NCBI GenBank assembly: GCA_035516155.1
Contig: DATJAP010000005.1
Coordinates: 54,080 to 118,079 of the forward strand
Reading direction: 5' to 3'
Source: JAJYKN01 sp035516155
GTDB lineage: Bacteria; Nitrospirota; UBA9217
Length of the DNA: 64,000 nt
Shown here: piece after piece, positions 34,401-43,027 of the stretch
How the letters are laid out: each line of letters begins with the position of its first letter
Position numbering within the stretch: the first letter of the stretch is position 1
Translations under genes and position numbers: made by a program
Notes under the pieces: model-generated
Told to the model about the DNA's origin: nothing
The model's input: only the letters and a program-made list of their open reading frames with translations
Databases searched by the model: none

Positions 34401-34936
34401 TCAATTGCAGGGTGGGCTGGAGAGTTTGTTTTTTGCTGGGCAAGATGCAGGAGGGGCGGCTATGTTTCCTATTTGCATTTGTCTTCCGATGTATCAAAGG
34501 TGAAGTGGTCGAAGGGGAGTTGAAAGCCGGCGACATTGCAGAAAAAGGTGATGTCGCAAGTTTGATAATATCATATAATCTGCTCCGACATAGGAAAGCA
34601 CCCTGATTTTCCCGACTTCCTCGAGCTCATGGACTTCGTTTCGCGGTACACCGGGAGGACATCGTTCATGGTTATTGCCTTCCTCACATCTGCTGTTCCG
34701 CTCTGGAACAGGCAAACAATGTCCCCCTTTTCCAGGGTTCCCTTGGCAGCCATTTCTTCACGCTCCGCTGGAATAGGCCAAACGACAACAGCGTTTGCCC
34801 GCAATGGGAAAACCAATGTTGCCCCGAGAAAAAAGATGGTAAAAATTCTTTTCTCCTCTGCTCGTCCAACGAGTTTCATGAATAGCCAGCTGACGACAAA
34901 TAATGCGATACAGATTCCGGGATAGATAATGTCCAT
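34401..34936 (-). pseudogene. Disrupted gene for a small membrane-anchored protein, with an 84-bp inversion
   Basis: The gene opens at 34936 after AGGGAGGCGACCG with two membrane segments (about 5-24 and 30-52) and GTLEKGDIVCLFQSGTADVR. One A appears lost in GAAACG at about 34640, after which the frame shifts to HELEEVGKIRVLSYVGADY. Downstream, the plus strand of 34492-34575 encodes KGEVVEGELKAGDIAEKGDV. Inverting exactly this 84-bp stretch joins GADY in frame to IKGEVVEGELKAG and extends the protein to a stop at 34401. The gene is therefore broken twice. Family unknown. The one-base loss could be an assembly error, the inversion much less so. Confidence 0.6.
34492..34575. repeat. 84-bp apparently inverted segment with short inverted ends
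   Basis: TATCAAA at 34492-34498 and TTTGATA at 34561-34567 form inverted repeats near the ends, and the right end continues ATATCATA. The segment length is a multiple of three. See the disrupted gene at 34401-34936. Confidence 0.55.
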
Positions 34937-35111
34937 CGGTCGCCTCCCTCTTTATGACTAACTTACAGCACAGGGGGTAATTAAATTGCTGATAAGAACG
35001 GGGAGAAAAGAATAAAAATAGTATGATGCTTTTTTCTGGATTCTCAGGGGAAAGGAAGGGGAGTCAAAGCGGACTGCGGGAACGAGAAGACCTCTAACTG
35101 CTTACTTAAGT

Positions 35112-35147
35112 TAAAAAAACCGGAACCCTGACATTAGGGTTCCGGTT
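35112..35147 (-). terminator. Intrinsic terminator after glnA
   Basis: Minus-strand 10-bp stem (CCGGAACCCT with AGGGTTCCGG) and 6-nt loop, followed by seven T. Confidence 0.9.
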
Positions 35148-35171
35148 GACATTGTTCTGATGCCGTATCTT

Positions 35172-36584
35172 TTAGATGTCATAGTACAGGAAAAATTCAT
35201 AGGGATGGGGTCGGAGACGGAGGGCATCCACTTCCTTCGTCCTCTTGTAATCAAGCCACACCTCAATGGCGTCCTTGGTGAACACATCTCCCTTCAGGAG
35301 GAAGCCGTGGTCTTCTTCGAGGTTGTTGAGCGCCTCGTCAAGCGAACCGGGCATGGACGGCACATTGGCCAGTTCTTCGGGAGCCATATCGTAGATGTCC
35401 TTGTCCAGTGGCTGGCCCGGATCAATCTTGTTCTCGATGCCGTCGAGGCCCGCCATGAGCATGGCCGCGAAAGCGAGATAGGGATTGCACGACGGGTCAG
35501 GGAAACGGACCTCGATGCGTTTTGCCTTTGGGCTCGGGCTATACATGGGTATACGGATCGAGGCCGAGCGGTTACGGCTCGAGTAGGCCAGGTTTACCGG
35601 AGCTTCAAATCCCGGGGTCAGGCGTTTGTAAGAGTTCGTCGTGGGGTTCGTGAAGGCCGCGATCTTCTTTGCATGTTTGAGAATACCGCCGATGTACCAC
35701 AGTGCCAGCTGCGACATGCCTGCATACTGGTCGCCGGCAAACAGGGGTTTGCCGCCCTTCCAGATCGACTGGTGCGTGTGCATGCCGGACCCGTTGTCGC
35801 CGAAAAGCGGCTTGGGCATGAAGGTCACGGTCTTGTTGTGCCTCTTCGCCACGTTCTTGATGATGTACTTATAATACATGAGCTGGTCTGCTATCTTGAC
35901 CAGAGGATTGAAGCGCATGTCGATCTCGGCCTGGCCTGCGGTCGCCACTTCATGGTGCTGTTTTTCAACATAGATGCCGACTTTCTGCATCTCCTCCACC
36001 ATTTCGGTGCGGATGTCTTCCTGGCTGTCGATGGGCGGTACGGGGAAATAGCCTTCCTTGTGGCGGGGTTTATAGCCCAGGTTCGGGTTTTCAACGCGGC
36101 CACTGTTCCAGATGCCTTCCACGCTGTCAACGTGGTAGTAGCCCTCGTAGGAGTTCTGGTCGAAGCGGACATCGTCGAAGATGAAGAATTCCGGCTCCGG
36201 ACCCATATAGCATGTGTCACCGATGCCGGTAGATTTCAGATAGGCTTCTGCCTTCTGTGCGATGTAACGCGGGTCGCGGCTGTAACGCTCCTTGGTGATG
36301 GGGTCAACGATGTTGCAGATGAGCGATAGCGTGGGATACTTGGTAAAGGGGTCCATTACCGCCGTCTCCGCGTCCGGGACTACGAGCATGTCGCTCGCAT
36401 GGATGGCCTGCCAGCCGCGGATGCTCGATCCGTCGAAACCCAAACCTTCGTCGAATACGGCCTCGGTAAGTTCATCCACCGGTGTAGAGAAATGCTGCCA
36501 CAGCCCCGGGTAATCCATGAATTTGAAGTCCACCATCACTGCCTTGTTTTCTTTTGCCAGCTTCAATACATCCTTGGGTGTCAT
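35172..36584 (-). CDS. glnA: Glutamine synthetase, type I
   Basis: 470 residues from ATG at 36584, which has GAGGAGGAACCA upstream; the longer in-frame start lacks a ribosome site. GSI motifs are present: FDGSSIRGW, the metal-binding EPEFF, NGSGMHTHQS and NRSASIRIP. IYDMAPEE matches the adenylylation-loop YDLPPEE, so Tyr control by GlnE is possible. It makes glutamine from glutamate, ammonia and ATP. Located 94 bp after glnB, the PII protein that regulates nitrogen assimilation. Confidence 0.97.
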   Translation of the reverse strand: MTPKDVLKLAKENKAVMVDFKFMDYPGLWQHFSTPVDELTEAVFDEGLGFDGSSIRGWQAIHASDMLVVPDAETAVMDPFTKYPTLSLICNIVDPITKERYSRDPRYIAQKAEAYLKSTGIGDTCYMGPEPEFFIFDDVRFDQNSYEGYYHVDSVEGIWNSGRVENPNLGYKPRHKEGYFPVPPIDSQEDIRTEMVEEMQKVGIYVEKQHHEVATAGQAEIDMRFNPLVKIADQLMYYKYIIKNVAKRHNKTVTFMPKPLFGDNGSGMHTHQSIWKGGKPLFAGDQYAGMSQLALWYIGGILKHAKKIAAFTNPTTNSYKRLTPGFEAPVNLAYSSRNRSASIRIPMYSPSPKAKRIEVRFPDPSCNPYLAFAAMLMAGLDGIENKIDPGQPLDKDIYDMAPEELANVPSMPGSLDEALNNLEEDHGFLLKGDVFTKDAIEVWLDYKRTKEVDALRLRPHPYEFFLYYDI

Positions 36585-36678
36585 TGGTTCCTCCTCTAAT
36601 ATCAATTAATGGCCATTTGTTCTTCGTCGCGAGTCAACTAGAACCTCACAAAGAAAAAAAACTTAATACGTTTATTTA

Positions 36679-37017
36679 TTATATGGCGGACTCGCCCCGT
36701 TCACCGGTGCGAATGCGAATGACTTCGTCAACAGGCGTTACGAAGATTTTGCCGTCTCCGATCCGGCCTGTTTTGGCCGACGTTTCTATGGTTTCGATTA
36801 TTTTAGGCACCAGCGAGTCCGCGGCAATTATCTCGAGCTTGACTTTGGGAAGGAAGTCGACAACATACTCAGCCCCACGATAGAGCTCGGTGTGGCCCTT
36901 TTGCCTGCCAAAACCCTTTACTTCAGTTACCGTTATTCCTTGTATGCCGATCGAATTGAGAGCATCCTTTACCTCATCGAGTTTGAACGGTTTAATGACC
37001 GCCTCGATTTTTTTCAT
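36679..37017 (-). CDS. glnB: Nitrogen regulatory protein P-II
   Basis: 112 residues from ATG at 37017. It shows MKKIEAVIKPFKLDEVKDAL, the T-loop GHTELYRGAEYVVDF with the uridylylation Tyr (RGAEY), and GKIFVTPVDEVIRIRTGE for nucleotide binding. It signals carbon/nitrogen status to its targets. The gene is upstream of glnA on the same strand. An imperfect sigma-54-like site lies at 37048-37064, but its GG element is degraded. Confidence 0.96.
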   Translation of the reverse strand: MKKIEAVIKPFKLDEVKDALNSIGIQGITVTEVKGFGRQKGHTELYRGAEYVVDFLPKVKLEIIAADSLVPKIIETIETSAKTGRIGDGKIFVTPVDEVIRIRTGERGESAI

Positions 37018-37136
37018 GATAGATCCTCCTGTAAGACTATTTTTTAAAGCAATTTTAATGCTAACTACAAAGGAGTGCAATATCAAAAGGTTAGAGGTGG
37101 AAAAAAGAAGGGCATTTGCATAAAAATTAATCATAT

Positions 37137-37153
37137 GCCTAATAATTAGGCAA
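37137..37153. promoter_or_regulatory. Perfect 17-bp palindrome upstream of glnB
   Basis: TGCCTAATAATTAGGCA is symmetric about its central base at 37145. It lies 120 bp upstream of glnB and just 3' of the TPR gene. It could be a dimeric regulator site for glnBA, or a weak terminator of the TPR gene, since an AT-rich stretch follows on the minus strand. Confidence 0.4.
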
Positions 37154-37155
37154 TA

Positions 37156-40100
37156 TCAGTTTCTCACTCTTGCATTTTTGCGATTTTTTTCCTCACGTTC
37201 TATCCGTTCGCCTTCCTCCAGGAATTTCGACGAGATTTCCTTTTCAATATCGCCTTTAAGCTGGTCGAGTGAAATAAAGTCCCCTTTTGTAAGCTCCTTG
37301 AGTTTCGCGGCTATGTCCCGGTAGCCGGGCTTGATGTTCTGGATTCTCTGAAACTCCCGAAGGGCATTGATGATATTTCCCACGCCCTGGTAGGCAAGGC
37401 CGAGGTCGTAACGCATTTCAAGGCGTGCCTGTTCGTCTTCTCCCATGCCTTCCAGATAAGTCAGGGCATATTCGATTTCGACGATGGCGTTTTCGTATTC
37501 CCCCTTTTCCATGTAGCAGAGCCCCAGCATGTAGCGACTGTGAACAAATTTTGGTTCTCCTTCGGGGGTCAGGCTGAACTCCGCGATGGCGTCATCCAGA
37601 AGTCCCATCTCCTTATAGGCAACGCCCAGATTGTAGTGAGTATCGACGTCCTCATTGGTTGATTGTTCGACGCCGCGTTTGAATTCCTCAAAGATTTCGT
37701 CGAGGCTCTGCTCCTTGGCAGTGGGCCGGGCAGGAACTGCTACACCGCTGAGTTCATCCCGAAGTTCCGAAGCGAGGTCGAAGAAATCGTCGGCCTTCTG
37801 TTCCTGCATCCCGGTGGCGGAAGGACGGCTCTCCTTTTGAAGCTCTTCGCCCAGGTCGAAAAACTCCTCTTCTTCGTCACCCCGGCCCGGCCCGGTAACT
37901 GCGGCTGTTGGCTCTACCACAGTCCGCGGTGGCGCGGGGGAAGCCGGTTGCTGCGTCGGTTTCTTCAACGACTCGATCTCGCTCATGAGACTGCGAACAG
38001 CCTCTTCATCCGAGGCGCTTAGCGGCAGCTCTTGGTCCGTGGGCTCGGCAGAAAGGGCACCTTCCAGGCCCTCAACTGCGTCGGCAAGCCTGGTGAACTC
38101 CTTCGTCTCTTCTTCCTCCCGTGAAATTTCGGCAAGACGCGCTATTGCCTGCTTCTCATCGGGGTCCAGTTCAATGAGTTTCGCATAATGCTTTTTGGCT
38201 TCATTAAACAGGCCTTGCTGGTAGTAGAATTCAGCTTCAGCCCAAATTTCGTTGATGTCGACCTCGCCAGCTGGTTCCTGAACAGGGGTTTCTGCGGCTT
38301 GTCCGGCAACCTCTTCCTCCAGCGTTGGCTCGGTGACGGTCGCTGCAGTTTCCTCCGCCGGTTGAGATTCCCCGGCAACCGGGGGGGCTTCCTCAACAAA
38401 GGCCGGAGACTCGATGGCAACGGGTTGGGACTCCGGCTCGGAAGGGGGCGTGAACAGGGCGGAGGAACCGACCTCCGCGGCCTGGGGTGCGTCTATATCG
38501 AGGCCCTCGAAAACGCTCTCATCGGTGGGAGCGGGCTCAGGAGCTGGTTCCTCCGGTGATGGGGGCGTTGTTTCGACTTCCTGCATGACTTCGGCGGGCC
38601 GGTACTCAGCCGTATCGAGAACGTCAAGAGGAAATACCGGCAGTTCTGCATCCGCAATGGGTTGTTCCTCGGGCACGACGATATCTGGCTGTGCCTTGGG
38701 CATTGCCACGGCGGGTTCACCATGGAGCCGGGATTGAACCTCCGTATTTGCTGGGTCAATTGTCAGCGCTGTCCGCAATGCTCCGTCCGCTTTATCCTGC
38801 ATCCCTCTTGCGGTGTAAAGATCGGCAAGGACGATCATATGCGTGGCTGACTTGCCCATCTGACCGAGATCGCCGTAGAGGTCGCTCAGCTTGACGCGAA
38901 TCTGGATGTTTTCGGGGTATTTTCGCGCTAGGTCTTCGAGCTGTTCAAGCGCTTTTGTCGCCAGGCCGTACTTGACGAGGATGTCAATTTCGGCGCACGC
39001 TTCGGTGATCGCTGGGTCTATGACTTCCGGAACAGGAGCTCTCTCCGTGGGCGGGGCAACGGACGGAGATTCCATGACGGGAGCTTCCACGATCGGTGCT
39101 TCGGCAATAGGCGGTTCTTCGACCAGTGTTTCCAGAACCGACACCGCTGGCTCCGGTGCAGCAGGTTCTCTTTCGAGCGGCTTCGTTACGGGGGCGGGAA
39201 TCCCGAGCTCTTCCGGCTCAGGCGAAGAAGGAACAGTAATGGCCGGAGTATTCAGCAGAGTGAACAGCTCGCGGGCCCCGGGCAGTTCGGGGTTGATATC
39301 GAGAGCCCGGCCCAGCACCGTCTTCGCCCCTTCCCGGTCGCCCTCATCGGAAAGGATTTCAGCAGTCTGGAGAAAAGTGCGGGCGGCATCATCGTCCTGT
39401 CTTACGGAGACATAAAACTCGGCCAGTTTCAGAAACCCAGGCGTATAGCGCGGGCATGCGGCAACGAATTTTTTCAAGTAATCTTCCGCGGTATATTGAT
39501 CGTCCTGCGCGACGAAGGCGTTGGAAAGGGCCGTCGCCATGTCAAGCGCCCTGTCATAGTCTTTTCTTGCCAGAAATATTGTATATAGTTTCTGAAGGGA
39601 ATCGATCCTATCGGGGTTAGCATCGATGATTTTCCGGAGAACCAGTTCCGCATCATGGTCTTTACCGGCGCTAACCAGCGCTTCCACATAGGTGTCGGCC
39701 AAGTCCCGGTTGTTGGGATCTTTTTCAAAGGCAGGCTTCAGGGCTTTGCAGGCTTCGCTGAATTTCCCTTCCTTAAGGTAAACAATGCCGGCCTTGTAAT
39801 AGACCTCCTTATTTTCGGGATTGAGAGCCAGGACCTTTTCGAACAGTTGACGGGCGTCATTGAGTGCATTTTTTGAGAGGTGAACGTCTGCAGCGTCCAG
39901 GTAAGCTTTTGACGCCTCGGCGACCATGCCCTGCTTTGCATACATGTCGGCGAGTTTGATCCGGAACGCGACGTCGGCCGAATTCAAATCAGCCATCTTT
40001 TGATAGATACCAAGGGCTTTGCCCAGATTTTTCTGCTGCGTATAGTGATCGGCGACGATCTTATAGTTCTCTAGAGCATTGCCGGTAAGGCCCTTCTCCG

Positions 40101-40410
40101 CGTTCAGGTCACCGAGGGCGAGATACACCTCAATATTTCGGGGATCGATGTTAAGAGTTTTTTTATACAGGGCGATGGCTTTGGACGTAAAGCCATCGGA
40201 GGCAAGAATATCGGCGGCCCGCCGGTAGGCGTCAACGGCATCGGCCTTTGCGTCCTTTTTCAGGCAAAGGTCGCCGATGGTGTTGTAAAGATTAGCGTCA
40301 TGCGGCGACTCGCGGAGAAGTTTTTTCCATTCCGCAATGGCCCTGTCATACTGGCCCCGTGCGGCGAACTTCTGCGCCTCTTTCATAACGGTATGTTTGT
40401 CGACAGCCAT
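37156..40410 (-). CDS. Large TPR-repeat protein
   Basis: 1,084 residues from ATG at 40410. The N-terminal half (about 1-390) is a regular TPR array (RGQYDRAIAEWKKLL, TSKAIALYKKTLNIDP). A Pro/Glu/Ala-rich low-complexity stretch follows (about 395-460), then another TPR group (about 460-560), a second long acidic Pro-rich linker (about 580-730) and C-terminal TPRs (about 735-790 and 930-1040). There is no signal peptide, so it is a cytosolic scaffold, perhaps for motility, gliding or secretion. A specific role cannot be read. Transcription looks leaderless from the promoter at 40417-40446. Confidence 0.85.
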   Translation of the reverse strand: MAVDKHTVMKEAQKFAARGQYDRAIAEWKKLLRESPHDANLYNTIGDLCLKKDAKADAVDAYRRAADILASDGFTSKAIALYKKTLNIDPRNIEVYLALGDLNAEKGLTGNALENYKIVADHYTQQKNLGKALGIYQKMADLNSADVAFRIKLADMYAKQGMVAEASKAYLDAADVHLSKNALNDARQLFEKVLALNPENKEVYYKAGIVYLKEGKFSEACKALKPAFEKDPNNRDLADTYVEALVSAGKDHDAELVLRKIIDANPDRIDSLQKLYTIFLARKDYDRALDMATALSNAFVAQDDQYTAEDYLKKFVAACPRYTPGFLKLAEFYVSVRQDDDAARTFLQTAEILSDEGDREGAKTVLGRALDINPELPGARELFTLLNTPAITVPSSPEPEELGIPAPVTKPLEREPAAPEPAVSVLETLVEEPPIAEAPIVEAPVMESPSVAPPTERAPVPEVIDPAITEACAEIDILVKYGLATKALEQLEDLARKYPENIQIRVKLSDLYGDLGQMGKSATHMIVLADLYTARGMQDKADGALRTALTIDPANTEVQSRLHGEPAVAMPKAQPDIVVPEEQPIADAELPVFPLDVLDTAEYRPAEVMQEVETTPPSPEEPAPEPAPTDESVFEGLDIDAPQAAEVGSSALFTPPSEPESQPVAIESPAFVEEAPPVAGESQPAEETAATVTEPTLEEEVAGQAAETPVQEPAGEVDINEIWAEAEFYYQQGLFNEAKKHYAKLIELDPDEKQAIARLAEISREEEETKEFTRLADAVEGLEGALSAEPTDQELPLSASDEEAVRSLMSEIESLKKPTQQPASPAPPRTVVEPTAAVTGPGRGDEEEEFFDLGEELQKESRPSATGMQEQKADDFFDLASELRDELSGVAVPARPTAKEQSLDEIFEEFKRGVEQSTNEDVDTHYNLGVAYKEMGLLDDAIAEFSLTPEGEPKFVHSRYMLGLCYMEKGEYENAIVEIEYALTYLEGMGEDEQARLEMRYDLGLAYQGVGNIINALREFQRIQNIKPGYRDIAAKLKELTKGDFISLDQLKGDIEKEISSKFLEEGERIEREEKNRKNARVRN

Positions 40411-40416
40411 AGAATA

Positions 40417-40446
40417 AAAATACCATAAAGGTCGCCGGAGTGTCAA
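40417..40446 (-). promoter_or_regulatory. Promoter of the TPR gene, leaderless
   Basis: Minus-strand TTGACA (40441-40446), 18-base spacer ending TGG, then TATTTT (40417-40422). The seventh base after the -10 box is the A of the ATG at 40410, and no ribosome site is present. Confidence 0.7.
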
Positions 40447-40500
40447 CATGAACGTCTCCGGAATCCCCAGCGGGTACAGGAGCGATTATCCATATTCGCC

Positions 40501-40529
40501 TTGATTTTGATGATGAATCATGTTAAATA
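40501..40529 (+). promoter_or_regulatory. Promoter of def, near-leaderless
   Basis: TTGATT (40501-40506), 17-base spacer, TAAATA (40524-40529). Transcription would start at about 40536, two bases before the def ATG at 40538. Confidence 0.6.
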
Positions 40530-40537
40530 TGACCACT

Positions 40538-41056
40538 ATGGCATTACGCGCAATTCGAACATATCCGGACCCCGTCCTGCGGGTAAAAACGGCCCGGGTC
40601 GAAAAAATCGATAATTCCCTGGACCAGCTCATTCAAGACATGATTGAAACAATGCATGCTGCGCCGGGAGTCGGACTCGCAGCCAACCAGGTAGGGGTGT
40701 CGCTCCAGCTGGCGGTGATCGATCTGAGCAGCAGGGAGGATGATGAACAGCGCGCACCGCTCATGGTCATCATCAATCCTGAAATCCTTTCACTGGAGGG
40801 GGCTGTTGTTGAAGAAGAAGGGTGCCTGAGCATCCCTGACTACGCCGAGAAGGTGAAGCGCGCGTCAAAGGTCAGGGTACGTGCTCAGGATCGAACCGGA
40901 AAACCTTTTGAAATCGCCGCGGAAGGCTTGCTGGCTAAGGCTCTGCAGCACGAAATAGACCATTTGAACGGCACCTTGTTCGTCGATAGGCTTAGCCCGC
41001 TCAAGAAAAACATCTTCAAACGAAGATTCAAGAAACTGGCAGTCGAGCAGGCATAA
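40538..41056 (+). CDS. def: Peptide deformylase
   Basis: 172 residues from ATG at 40538 (MALRAIRTYPDPVLRV). Three PDF motifs are present: GVGLAANQVG, EEGCLSIP and QHEIDHLNG, which supply the metal Cys, two His and the catalytic Glu. It removes the N-formyl group from new proteins. It leads the def-fmt-DUF116-rsmB cluster. No ribosome site is seen, consistent with a leaderless message. Confidence 0.96.
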   Translation: MALRAIRTYPDPVLRVKTARVEKIDNSLDQLIQDMIETMHAAPGVGLAANQVGVSLQLAVIDLSSREDDEQRAPLMVIINPEILSLEGAVVEEEGCLSIPDYAEKVKRASKVRVRAQDRTGKPFEIAAEGLLAKALQHEIDHLNGTLFVDRLSPLKKNIFKRRFKKLAVEQA

Positions 41057-41200
41057 TTCACCAGACATATTCCGGCAATCAGGCGAAACATTTCGGCAGG
41101 AACCGAGAGCCAGAGCGTTCATGACCGAATAAAGGCCGGGAACTATGGGCAAAAGCTGGTGTTTGCCCGTGGCCCGGATCCGCGGTTCAGGACGTCCGAT

Positions 41201-42133
41201 ATGAAACTCGTTTATATGGGAACGCCGCAGTTCGCCGTAGCGCCGCTTCGCGCGCTTGCAGCTTCGGGACATGAAATCATCGGCGTAGTGACACGGATCG
41301 ACAAGCCCTCGGGCAGGGGTCAAGTTCTCGCATCGCCCCCGGTGAAGCAGGCAGCCTCGGAAATGAAGCTCCCCCTCTTCCAGCCGCGGCGCGTCCGGGA
41401 GCCAGAATTCATCGCCATGCTCAAGTCGCTAAACGCCGAAGTCATTGTCGTTGCCGCTTACGGACAGATTCTGCCGAATGAGATACTGACCCTTCCGAAA
41501 TACGGTTGCATCAATATTCATGCTTCGCTGCTGCCACTCTATCGCGGTGCGGCGCCGATCAACTGGGCCATCATGCACGGCGATGCCGAGACCGGCATTA
41601 CAATCATGCAGATGGATGAGGGAATGGATACCGGCGCCATGCTCCTGCAGGAGAGCATCCCGATAGGTTCGAAGGACACGGCGGGTTCTATGCTTGAGAA
41701 GCTTTCTTCACTGGGCGCCCGGCTCATCACCGAGGCATTGCCGTTGATTGCTGCCGGGAGGATTGCTCGCCGCGTACAGGACAACAGGAGAGCCACACTC
41801 GCGCCGCCGCTGAGAAAAAAAGACGGGAGTATCGACTGGACGCTGCCTGCAGTCGAGATACACAATCGTGTTCGCGGTCTGTCCCCCTGGCCCGGTGCGT
41901 ACACATACCTGGATGGGAAAATGATCAAGATCCTCGAGTCTGAGGCAATGACCGGCAAAGAGGAGCCCGGCGTGCTCTTCGAAGCCGAGAAGGGTGCGCT
42001 GGCTGTCGGCGCAGGCTCCGGAATTCTCCGTATTGTAGCTCTTCAATCGGAAGGAAAGAAGCCCATGACGGCCGCGGATTTTTTGCGGGGCCACCACGGG
42101 TTGGCGGGCAAAAAGCTGTCAGAGAAGGAATAA
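41201..42133 (+). CDS. fmt: Methionyl-tRNA formyltransferase
   Basis: 310 residues from ATG at 41201 (MKLVYMGTPQFAV). It shows DKPSGRGQ, the formyl-THF binding loop and the active-site HASLLPLYRGAAPI with conserved Asn/His/Asp residues, then the C-terminal tRNA-binding OB-like domain. It formylates Met-tRNAfMet. The upstream in-frame extension has no ribosome site. The pairing with def is classic. Confidence 0.96.
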   Translation: MKLVYMGTPQFAVAPLRALAASGHEIIGVVTRIDKPSGRGQVLASPPVKQAASEMKLPLFQPRRVREPEFIAMLKSLNAEVIVVAAYGQILPNEILTLPKYGCINIHASLLPLYRGAAPINWAIMHGDAETGITIMQMDEGMDTGAMLLQESIPIGSKDTAGSMLEKLSSLGARLITEALPLIAAGRIARRVQDNRRATLAPPLRKKDGSIDWTLPAVEIHNRVRGLSPWPGAYTYLDGKMIKILESEAMTGKEEPGVLFEAEKGALAVGAGSGILRIVALQSEGKKPMTAADFLRGHHGLAGKKLSEKE

Positions 42134-42196
42134 ATCCAAAATTCCATCAACACTGTTTTTAAATTTGACCCTGAACTTTGAATTTGGCGGATATCT

Positions 42197-42964
42197 ATGC
42201 CCGAGCCCCAAAAAAGAATATTTATCGGACTCATTGTCTTCTCGGTGTTTCTCATCACCGCGGTTACGGTGGGGCTGTATCTGATTCCCTATATCGGGCT
42301 CAGGAATATCCATCCCTTTGCGCCGGAGATCGTTTGCATCACCATGGGAACGGTGATCGGCGCGCTTGTCACGGGCGTGGGACTGCTCATCCTGACGCTT
42401 GTCCGGGGCAGGGAAATCTTTTTTGCATCGAGGCTTCGGGGGATCGTGATTGAAGTGCTCTTTCCCTTCATGATCGGGGTGGGCAAGATTCTCGGAATTT
42501 CTAAGGAAAAGATCCAGCAGTCCTTTGTCGAGGTGAACAACCTTCTCGTCAAAGCTAAGTGCAGCGATATCAAGCCCAAACGCATCCTGCTTCTCATGCC
42601 TCACTGTCTCCAGTTCAGCGACTGCGCCATCAAAATAACGAGTGATGCCTATAAGTGCCAGTCCTGCGGCAAGTGCAAGATAAAAGACCTTGTCATGCTT
42701 GCCAAGAAACATGATGTGCATCTATCCGTTGCGACGGGAGGAACGCTCGCCCGGCGGCGGGTCGCGGAGGCAAAGCCCCAGGCCATCATCGCTGTTGCCT
42801 GCGAGCGGGACCTGACGAGCGGCATTCAGGACGCTTACCCGCTTCCCGTCATCGGCATTTTGAATGACCGTCCCTTTGGCCCCTGCTACAATACAAGCGT
42901 CGACATCAGTAAGGTTGCCGAGGCGCTCGAATTCCTCGCGAACGGCCGCTGTGAACCTCGTTAG
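42197..42964 (+). CDS. DUF116 membrane protein
   Basis: 255 residues. Two N-terminal membrane helices (about 10-32 and 45-70) precede a cytosolic domain with a Cys-rich motif: CLQFSDC and CQSCGKCK. It belongs to DUF116, which is of unknown function. It sits between fmt and rsmB in a cluster with translation genes. The Cys motifs suggest metal or Fe-S binding. Confidence 0.88.
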   Translation: MPEPQKRIFIGLIVFSVFLITAVTVGLYLIPYIGLRNIHPFAPEIVCITMGTVIGALVTGVGLLILTLVRGREIFFASRLRGIVIEVLFPFMIGVGKILGISKEKIQQSFVEVNNLLVKAKCSDIKPKRILLLMPHCLQFSDCAIKITSDAYKCQSCGKCKIKDLVMLAKKHDVHLSVATGGTLARRRVAEAKPQAIIAVACERDLTSGIQDAYPLPVIGILNDRPFGPCYNTSVDISKVAEALEFLANGRCEPR

Positions 42965-43027
42965 AGAACACCGCAGACATACTCGTATGGACATTGATTG
43001 CAGAACGATACTGCCGGTGGCGGGGCG

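Noticed and set aside
35160..36329. 389-residue plus-strand ORF opposite glnA
   Set aside because: Antisense shadow of a firmly identified gene, with no ribosome site or family signal.
37048..37064. Sigma-54 promoter before glnB (TTAGCAT-N5-TTGCT)
   Set aside because: Spacing fits but the nearly invariant GG is AG, so I do not call it.
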